Source of the DNA: CAZLQG01 sp964561655
GTDB taxonomy: Bacteria; Patescibacteriota; Doudnabacteria; UBA920
Assembly: GCA_964561655.1 (NCBI GenBank)
Contig: CAZLQG010000007.1
Coordinates: 1-29,444, forward strand
Direction of reading: 5' to 3'
Length of the DNA: 29,444 bases
The position numbers were made by a program, and so were the translations under genes. Below, in pieces: positions 1-4,936 of this stretch. The notes under the pieces were generated by a model, which saw only the letters and a list, made by a program, of their open reading frames with translations, was not told the DNA's origin and made no database searches. Every line of letters begins with the position of its first letter. The stretch's first letter is position 1.

Positions 1-211
1 CTTCCACCCACCAAGTCTTACCTCGATAACCAACGCCGGTAAAGATGTTAGTGTTGTTAGGTATTTGGGTTCTCAGGTTTGTGATAGACCAAACTGGAAT
101 AAACCAGCGGTCATTCAGGTCAGACATCGCGTGCACTACCGACCGGTTTTGCCAGTCCTGAGCAAAACAAGAACAGGTCAATAGCAAAGAGAAGAGGATA
201 GCTTTTTTCAT
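1..211 (-). CDS. Secreted protein of unknown function, N-terminal part only
   Basis: Reading the minus strand from an ATG at 211 gives 70 codons with no stop before the window edge, so only the N-terminus is present. A GGTGGAG Shine-Dalgarno sequence lies just upstream (about 213-219). The first 17-19 residues (MKKAILFSLLLTCSCFAQ) form a typical signal peptide: a basic start, a hydrophobic core and small residues before QDWQ. A lipobox-like cysteine is possible but not clear. The mature part is rich in Trp, Asn and Arg. I do not recognise the family. Use of CTG, GCG, CGG and GTG codons and the clear ribosome binding site resemble the GC-richer accessory genes at 15948-17230 and 25321-26387 more than the core genes. 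The gene is divergent from the TrmB-like regulator. Confidence 0.72.
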   Translation of the reverse strand, partial: MKKAILFSLLLTCSCFAQDWQNRSVVHAMSDLNDRWFIPVWSITNLRTQIPNNTNIFTGVGYRGKTWWVE

Positions 212-245
212 TACTCCACCTTCTACCAGAGCCGCCTGTTGATTT

Positions 246-263
246 CACCGCTCGCGAGCGGTG
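246..263. repeat. 18-bp perfect palindrome, possible operator
   Basis: CACCGCTCGCGAGCGGTG is its own reverse complement. It lies between two divergent genes, the secreted protein (start 211) and the TrmB-like regulator (start 347), and is far more GC-rich than the TATATA-rich stretch that follows at 287-302. It could be a regulator-binding site for the divergent pair or part of the secreted gene's 5' leader. The role is inferred; only the symmetry is seen. Confidence 0.5.
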
Positions 264-346
264 GGATTGACGGATGGCAGATTAGCGTATAGTATATATA
301 TTGAGTGGCCAAGACCACCATAGGGTAGCAATTAGCACCACAAAAT

Positions 347-1102
347 ATGCAAAGCCAAATATACGAAAGCTTGGGGCTTTCCCCCAACGAAGCCAAAATC
401 TATGAATCATTAGTAGAAATAGGGGAATCGGGCATTAGTAAAATTGCTGTAGCCGCAAAAATTCACCGTCGCAACGCTTACGATGCCATCAAACGCTTGA
501 TTGATAAAGGGTTGGTATTTGAAATTTTCTCCTCGAATGAAAATTTATACAACGCGGCTGATCCGGACAAGCTCAACGAATTGCTGGCCGAACACCAAAT
601 ACAATTAGCAAAAATTTTACCGGAGCTAAAAAGGAAGTTCGGCAAACGCTTGGCGCCGGAAGAAGCCTACATCTACCGCAGCCACGAAGGCTTGAAAAAT
701 GTTTGGCATGACATTATAAGAGTCAATCAGCCAGTGTATACCTTAGGAGCCAAAACGCAATGGTTAGACCCCAAACTGGAAGCCGCCCGGATAGCCTTTT
801 TTAACAGCATGAAAAAACAAAAAATCAAACACTTTTTACTTTTTGACCAGGAAGTTAAAACCCAAATGCCGGGCTTTGAAAAACGACTAGATTTCCAAAA
901 ACAATACCGTTTTTTGCCCAAAGACTACTCTACCAATTCCGTTATTAATATCTTCGGAGATTATGTAATAACTTATACCGGCATTTCCATCGGCAAAATC
1001 CACGACAACACCGTGTTCTTCGTCCTGCACAGCAAGGATTTGGCAGAAAGCTACCGCAAATGGTTTTGGTATATGTGGGGTCAGTCGTCCGAAAAGAAAT
1101 AA
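347..1102 (+). CDS. TrmB-family transcriptional regulator
   Basis: The 251-residue protein has an N-terminal winged helix-turn-helix of the TrmB type at about residues 5-70 (LGLSPNEAKIYESL, then IHRRNAYDAIKRLIDKGLV as recognition helix). A short charged helix (about 75-100) and a C-terminal effector-like domain of mixed alpha/beta character follow. In this family the C-terminal half usually senses sugars or other small molecules. Many candidate-phyla homologues have no known ligand and none can be read here. No Shine-Dalgarno sequence is visible before the ATG. The gene is followed at once by a consensus-like promoter and a candidate small RNA. The family call is good; the target genes are unknown, although the divergent secreted-protein gene and the palindrome at 246-263 are obvious candidates. 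Confidence 0.82.
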   Translation: MQSQIYESLGLSPNEAKIYESLVEIGESGISKIAVAAKIHRRNAYDAIKRLIDKGLVFEIFSSNENLYNAADPDKLNELLAEHQIQLAKILPELKRKFGKRLAPEEAYIYRSHEGLKNVWHDIIRVNQPVYTLGAKTQWLDPKLEAARIAFFNSMKKQKIKHFLLFDQEVKTQMPGFEKRLDFQKQYRFLPKDYSTNSVINIFGDYVITYTGISIGKIHDNTVFFVLHSKDLAESYRKWFWYMWGQSSEKK

Positions 1103-1108
1103 AACCCC

Positions 1109-1137
1109 TTGCAAAAAAGCGCAAAATTTGCTATAAT
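1109..1137 (+). promoter_or_regulatory. Sigma70-type promoter for the candidate small RNA
   Basis: TTGCAA (1109-1114) and TATAAT (1132-1137) are separated by exactly 17 bp. Transcription should start near 1143-1145. No ORF begins downstream until rsmI at 1364, with a strong terminator in between, so this promoter seems to serve a non-coding transcript. Confidence 0.75.
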
Positions 1138-1142
1138 AATAT

Positions 1143-1329
1143 ATAGAAGAGTTAGTTCGAAGTTGAAATCAAAACAAAATACAAACCAATACTTTCATTA
1201 GCACTTTTTATAAGTGTATTTATCATCTACATTTTTTAGATGATTGGCTATAAGGGTTACTTATAGCTTCCATGCTAACTTTTCTTAAAAGCCCCCTCTG
1301 GAGTTTCAAGCACTTTCTAGGGGGTTTTT
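1143..1329 (+). ncRNA. Candidate structured small RNA of about 187 nt, family unknown
   Basis: The segment is bounded by a good promoter and an intrinsic terminator and has no ORF. The predicted 5' end AGAAGAGTTAG (1145-1155) can pair with CTAACTTTTCT (1275-1285): 11 bp with one G-U, closing a multi-branched structure. Inside it are three local hairpins: CACTT/AAGTG (1202-1216), ATCATCTA/TAGATGAT (8 bp, 1222-1244) and GCTATAAG/CTTATAGC (8 bp, loop GGTTA, 1247-1267). The terminator stem follows directly. This multi-stem closed architecture is what independent structured RNAs look like. It does not match tmRNA, RNase P RNA or SRP RNA by any motif I can see. A long rsmI leader is unlikely because the terminator lies before rsmI. 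Function unknown. Confidence 0.65.
1292..1329 (+). terminator. Intrinsic terminator ending the candidate small RNA
   Basis: CCCCCT (1292-1297) pairs with AGGGGG (1319-1324), AGT/ACT extends the stem inside, and TTTTT follows at 1325-1329. Confidence 0.8.
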
Positions 1330-1363
1330 AATTTGGCCAAGTTTAAGCTAAAATATTAAGGCT

Positions 1364-2029
1364 ATGTTATATTTAGTTGCAACCCCCATTGGAAATCTAG
1401 GAGATATTACCCTGCGCGCTATTGAAACCTTAAAAACGTGCGATTTTGTAATTGCCGAGAACCCAAGCTATTCAAAAAGGCTTTTGGAGCACATTGGGGT
1501 TTGGCCGAAAGAAACGGCACAGTTCGCCGAACATAACGAAAAACAAACGGTAAAAGACTTGGCCAGAAGATTGGCTAAAGAAAATGGCTGTTTGATAACC
1601 GACGCCGGTACGCCCGGAATTAGCGACCCCGGTTTTCGTTTAGTTCGGGAATGCGTTCAAAATAATATCCAAGTTGTTCCCATTCCAGGTCCCAGCGCCG
1701 CCATTGCCGCGCTTTCGGCTTCCGGCCTTCCGACTGATAAGTTTTTATTTTTGGGTTTCCTGCAAAAAACCGCAATTAAAACAATCAAAGCACTACAAAC
1801 TGCGGCTGATGCCGAAGCTACGGCAATTTTTTATGAATCCCCAGAACGCATTACTAAAACTTTGAATTATGTTACTAATGCTTTCCCCACATCACAAGTT
1901 GTTATTGCGCGAGAGCTTACCAAGATACATGAAGAATTCATCCGCGGCACACCCGAGGAAGTATTACACAAGCTTAAAGAAAAACCGTCTGTAAAAGGCG
2001 AATTTACGATATTAATATCATTTAAATAA
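1364..2029 (+). CDS. rsmI: 16S rRNA (cytidine1402-2'-O)-methyltransferase RsmI
   Basis: RsmI methylates the 2'-hydroxyl of C1402 in the decoding centre of 16S rRNA using S-adenosylmethionine. The SAM-dependent tetrapyrrole-methylase fold is clear: VATPIGNLGDIT at residues 5-16, the ITDAGTPGISDPG loop at about 78-90, and PIPGPSAAIAALSASGLPT near 105-125. The protein has 221 residues against about 280 in E. coli; the C-terminal extension is absent and it ends at the EFTILISF core strand. A compact form is not unexpected in a reduced genome. No Shine-Dalgarno sequence is seen; a TAAAAT element lies 9 nt upstream of the ATG. yebC starts only 4 nt after the stop, so the two are co-transcribed. One conserved stretch usually containing AEDTR reads AENPS here. 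Confidence 0.9.
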   Translation: MLYLVATPIGNLGDITLRAIETLKTCDFVIAENPSYSKRLLEHIGVWPKETAQFAEHNEKQTVKDLARRLAKENGCLITDAGTPGISDPGFRLVRECVQNNIQVVPIPGPSAAIAALSASGLPTDKFLFLGFLQKTAIKTIKALQTAADAEATAIFYESPERITKTLNYVTNAFPTSQVVIARELTKIHEEFIRGTPEEVLHKLKEKPSVKGEFTILISFK

Positions 2030-2033
2030 CTTT

Positions 2034-2750
2034 ATGAGCGGACATAGTAAGTGGGCGCAAATTAAACGGAGTAAAGGCGCAGCCGACCAAAAACGCGGTG
2101 TGCTGTTTTCCAAATTATCCAAAAAAATCTCCATAGCGGTAAAAGAAGGCGGCAGCGGTGACCTGAACACAAACCACAAGCTTAAAGCCGCGATTGACTA
2201 CGCAAAAGGCAAGGGAATGCCTAATGACAATATTGCCCGCGCCATAAAAAACGCGCTGGGCGGAAACGCCGGACAAATCCACGAAATAATTTACGAGGGC
2301 TACGGCCCGTTCGGCACCGCTTTTTTAGTGGAGGCCGCGACCGACAACACCAACCGCACGCTTAGCGAAATCAAACATATTTTTTCTAAAAACAACGGGA
2401 ATTTAGGCGCACTGGGTTCGGTTTCCTGGCAGTTTGTAACTAAAGGACAAATTTTGGTTGAGAGGAGTGATAATTTAGAAAACATTGAACTCGCTGCAAT
2501 TGACGCAGACGCGGAAGACGTAAGGGAATCACAAGAAGGCTTAGAAGTTTACACAAGAGCGGAAAACTTAAATGAAGTAAAAGAAAAGCTGGCAGCAGCG
2601 GGAGCTAAAATCGCCCAGGCAGAAATAATTAAGGAAAGTAGCCCAGGAGTAGATTTAAGCGAAGAACAAAAGCCAAAAGTGGAGAAACTTATGAACGAAC
2701 TGCAAGAGCATGAAGACGTGATTAATGTTCACACCAGCGCTAATCTTTAA
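2034..2750 (+). CDS. yebC: YebC/PmpR (TACO1) family protein
   Basis: The N-terminus MSGHSKWAQIKRSKGAADQ is the family signature, followed by the helical region KLKAAIDYAKGKGMPNDNIARAIK (about residues 50-73) and a domain starting at IYEGYGPFGTAFLVEAATDNTNRT. The length of 238 residues is standard. Members were first described as DNA-binding regulators; bacterial and mitochondrial homologues are now linked to translation, relieving ribosome stalling at proline-rich motifs. It sits between rsmI and ruvC; a yebC-ruvC pairing is widespread in bacteria. It follows rsmI by 4 nt and lacks an obvious ribosome binding site. The C-terminus is acidic. Family assignment is firm; the exact cellular role is inferred from homologues. 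Confidence 0.93.
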   Translation: MSGHSKWAQIKRSKGAADQKRGVLFSKLSKKISIAVKEGGSGDLNTNHKLKAAIDYAKGKGMPNDNIARAIKNALGGNAGQIHEIIYEGYGPFGTAFLVEAATDNTNRTLSEIKHIFSKNNGNLGALGSVSWQFVTKGQILVERSDNLENIELAAIDADAEDVRESQEGLEVYTRAENLNEVKEKLAAAGAKIAQAEIIKESSPGVDLSEEQKPKVEKLMNELQEHEDVINVHTSANL

Positions 2751-2813
2751 AAATCATTTAAACATTTTATCATACTAACATCTTAACAAATGCTAAAATG
2801 CTAATATGTTAAC

Positions 2814-3293
2814 ATGACCATACTAGGCATCGACCCAGGCACCGCAACAACCGGCTACGGGATTATTAAATCAATAAAGGTCAAAGACCAATACGAACTG
2901 GTTGATTTCGGGGTAATTTCCACAAAACCCAAGCTTTCTGACGCAGAGAGGCTTAAAATTTTGGCTGGTGATATATTAAAACTTATTAAAAAACACAGGC
3001 CCCAAGTCGTGGGCATAGAAAAGCTGTTTTTTACCACCAACCAAAAAACCGCGATGACGGTTTCGCAGGCGAGAGGAGTGGTTCTTTATATTTGCGAAAA
3101 AAATAATTTGCCGATTTTGGAATTTACCCCCTTGCAAATTAAAAGCTTTATTTGCGGCTACGGCAAGGCTGAAAAAAAACAGGTGCAATTTATGGTTCAA
3201 AGGGAATTCAAGCTAAAAAAAATCCCAAAGCCCGATGATGCGGCGGACGCGCTTGCTGTGGCCCTTTGCGCGGCGCACCATTACAAAAAATAA
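2814..3293 (+). CDS. ruvC: Crossover junction endodeoxyribonuclease RuvC
   Basis: RuvC cuts Holliday junctions symmetrically, working with RuvAB. The RNase H-like fold and its acidic residues are visible: D7 in LGIDPGTATTGYG, E69 in VVGIEKLFF, and D141/D142 with D145 in KPDDAADALAVALC. The length of 159 residues is typical. The ATG at 2814 gives exactly the family N-terminus. There is no Shine-Dalgarno sequence; a weak TAATAT element ends 6 nt before the ATG, so a short-leader transcript is possible. ruvB is encoded elsewhere in the window (19210-20250, minus strand) and ruvA is not here, so the ruv genes are dispersed. The 63-nt gap after yebC is AT-rich with repeated TAACA/TAAAATG words. 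Confidence 0.95.
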   Translation: MTILGIDPGTATTGYGIIKSIKVKDQYELVDFGVISTKPKLSDAERLKILAGDILKLIKKHRPQVVGIEKLFFTTNQKTAMTVSQARGVVLYICEKNNLPILEFTPLQIKSFICGYGKAEKKQVQFMVQREFKLKKIPKPDDAADALAVALCAAHHYKK

Positions 3294-3355
3294 ATTTACA
3301 ACTTAAATACAACCCACACACACCAAAAACGCAAAAGTGTTTTATGCTGTGGGGG

Positions 3356-3384
3356 TAGACAAAAATATTTTTATTTGTTATAAT
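3356..3384 (+). promoter_or_regulatory. Strong promoter for the 42-residue protein
   Basis: TAGACA (3356-3361, one mismatch from TTGACA) and TATAAT (3379-3384) are spaced by 17 bp. The start is expected near 3391, giving a leader of about 90 nt. Confidence 0.8.
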
Positions 3385-3390
3385 CATCTT

Positions 3391-3479
3391 ACAGTTCTTC
3401 ATTTTGCGAGAACTGTATGTTATTTAGAAGATCACTAATCCTTTTTTCCTCACAAGAGGAAAGAGAGAGGAGAAGCAAA
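3391..3479 (+). promoter_or_regulatory. Two-hairpin 5' leader of the 42-residue protein
   Basis: CAGTTCT (3392-3398) pairs with AGAACTG (3409-3415), placing a 7-bp hairpin at the very 5' end of the mRNA. A second 7-bp hairpin, TTTCCTC/GAGGAAA with loop ACAA (3445-3462), lies just before the AGGAG ribosome binding site (3468-3472). A 5'-terminal stem is a common mRNA-stabilising device, so high expression is likely. No known riboswitch is recognised. Confidence 0.55.
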
Positions 3480-3608
3480 ATGTTTTTTGAAGACATGCCA
3501 GGCGCTCCTGTTGGCGGCGACGCCCCAGCAGGCGACCAGCAAACTCCAGCTGCTGCCCCAGCTCCAGAAGCTCCAGCAGAAGGTGGCGACCAGCCAGCTG
3601 CTCAATAA
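3480..3608 (+). CDS. Small acidic Ala/Pro-rich protein (42 aa), unknown function
   Basis: The ATG at 3480 follows AGGAG with 7 nt spacing, one of the better ribosome binding sites in the window, so it is preferred over the upstream in-frame start at 3417. The product begins MFFEDMPGAPVGG and continues as a low-complexity chain of Ala, Pro, Gln, Gly, Glu and Asp ending in DQPAAQ. It has no Cys, Lys, Arg or His, no membrane segment and no signal peptide, and is strongly acidic and probably disordered. It has its own near-consensus promoter, a structured leader and a strong terminator, so it is a single-gene unit. Such care around so small a gene suggests an abundant product. I know no function; it might be a linker-like or RNA- or ribosome-associated factor, but nothing in the sequence shows it. 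Confidence 0.75.
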   Translation: MFFEDMPGAPVGGDAPAGDQQTPAAAPAPEAPAEGGDQPAAQ

Positions 3609-3618
3609 ATTTGAGACT

Positions 3619-3646
3619 AAAAACCCCTCAATTTCGAGGGGTTTTT
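3619..3646. terminator. Bidirectional intrinsic terminator
   Basis: AAAAACCCCTC (3619-3629) and GAGGGGTTTTT (3636-3646) form a perfect 11-bp stem with a 6-nt loop. The T and A tracts make it work in both directions, between the small gene (plus) and tyrS (minus). Confidence 0.92.
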
Positions 3647-3658
3647 CTTATTTTAAGC

Positions 3659-4840
3659 CTATTTTATCCTTAAAAACCGCTTGCCTAAACGAATAAGCGT
3701 TCCTTTAACAATATCTACGCTCGCTTTTTCATCTCCAATTCTTACCCCGTCCACTTCCACTGCTCCTTCTCTAACCTTTCTGCGTGCTTCTGATTTTGAC
3801 GAGGCCAGTTTGCCTTCAACAAGCAAATCAACAATAGGATAGTTTCCAACCGATTTATTCAGTTCATAATCGACCTCCATTTCTGGCTCGGGAGAAGGAG
3901 AAGGGCTGGGGGAATATTTTACCTTAAAATTCTGCCTCGCTCTCGTTCCTGTGTTTTCCCCGTGATAAAGCCCTACAATTGTTTGAGCCAAAATCGCTTT
4001 CTGGTCCCGTGGATTTAAATTTGCTTCCACCACTCTTTCAATTTCATCTAGCAACAAATTTGTGGCCAAAACAAAATACTTCTTTATTAAATCATCGCTT
4101 ATAGACATTACTTTGCCAAACATCTCATTAGGCTCGTCAGTAATATTTATAACATTGCCCCAGGAAGAAGACATTTTTCTGCCGTCTGTGCCTTCCATTA
4201 AAGTCGTGATTAAAATATCCTGCTGACTTTGGCCGTATGCTTTCTGAATTTTTCTGCCGGCAAGCAAATTAAACTTTTGGTCCGTCCCGCCTAATTCTAC
4301 GTCCGCTTTGACTGCCACGCTGTCGTAGCCCTGCATTAAAGGGTACAACAACTCTCTTACAGATACCCGCTTGCCATCTTTAAGTCTTCTTGCAATGTTT
4401 TCCCTAGCCTCAAATTCATGTAAACCAAACAAGTCCGCCAGCTCTCCCATTTCTTTAAAGCCTAATTTCTTTAGCCACTTGGAATTGTAGTGCGTTTCTG
4501 AATTTTTTTTGTCCAAAATTTTATAGGCCTGCGCAAAATAAGTCTTAATGTTCTTTTTTATTTCCGCTTCTGACATCCTCGGCCTTTCAGAATCTTTGTC
4601 CGAAGTATCGCCAATAAGTCCGGTTGAGTCGCCAACGATGAATATCACTTTGTGTCCCAGTTCTTGGAATGCGCGCAATTTCCACAAAACCACGGCCCTG
4701 CCAATATGGATGTTTGGGGAAGTAGGATCAATGCCAAGCTTAACTCTTAGCTTTTTTTTAGATTTTAAAAGCTTTAATAAATGTTCTTTATCTATAACTT
4801 CTTCTACTCCTCTGGTTAAAAGTTCTTCAATTTTGTCCAT
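3659..4840 (-). CDS. tyrS: Tyrosyl-tRNA synthetase
   Basis: A class I synthetase that charges tRNA-Tyr in the cytoplasm. The Rossmann-fold core carries the HIGH-type motif HIGR (residues 45-48), the tyrosine-pocket region LMQGYDSVAVKADVELGGTDQ (about 168-187) and the KMSKS loop as KMSSS (222-226). A C-terminal S4-like RNA-binding domain starts near residue 336 (IVDLLVEGKLASSKSEARR) and ends at LGKRFLRIK. The length of 393 residues is normal. Odd feature: between the catalytic part and the S4 domain lies a Ser-Pro repeat (SPSPSPSPEPE, 310-320), a low-complexity linker not usual in this enzyme. Transcription converges with the small gene at 3480 and stops at the shared terminator. No Shine-Dalgarno sequence is seen before the start. 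Confidence 0.96.
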   Translation of the reverse strand: MDKIEELLTRGVEEVIDKEHLLKLLKSKKKLRVKLGIDPTSPNIHIGRAVVLWKLRAFQELGHKVIFIVGDSTGLIGDTSDKDSERPRMSEAEIKKNIKTYFAQAYKILDKKNSETHYNSKWLKKLGFKEMGELADLFGLHEFEARENIARRLKDGKRVSVRELLYPLMQGYDSVAVKADVELGGTDQKFNLLAGRKIQKAYGQSQQDILITTLMEGTDGRKMSSSWGNVINITDEPNEMFGKVMSISDDLIKKYFVLATNLLLDEIERVVEANLNPRDQKAILAQTIVGLYHGENTGTRARQNFKVKYSPSPSPSPEPEMEVDYELNKSVGNYPIVDLLVEGKLASSKSEARRKVREGAVEVDGVRIGDEKASVDIVKGTLIRLGKRFLRIK

Positions 4841-4899
4841 TTTCTATGATTTAATTGCTTATATCATAGCATTTTTAGATGCTTTAAGAAAAGCGGATG

Positions 4900-4929
4900 T
4901 TGTCAATAAAGCCCATAAAAAGCTATAAT
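4900..4929 (+). promoter_or_regulatory. Promoter giving a predicted leaderless pbp mRNA
   Basis: TTGTCA (4900-4905) and TATAAT (4924-4929) are spaced by 18 bp. Only 7 nt separate the -10 box from the ATG at 4937, so the first transcribed base should be at or next to the start codon. No Shine-Dalgarno sequence is present. Confidence 0.75.
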
Positions 4930-4936
4930 TCGTATA

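Noticed and set aside
3417..3479. Longer start for the 42-residue protein
   Set aside because: The upstream start lies inside the structured leader, while the ATG at 3480 has a well-spaced AGGAG.
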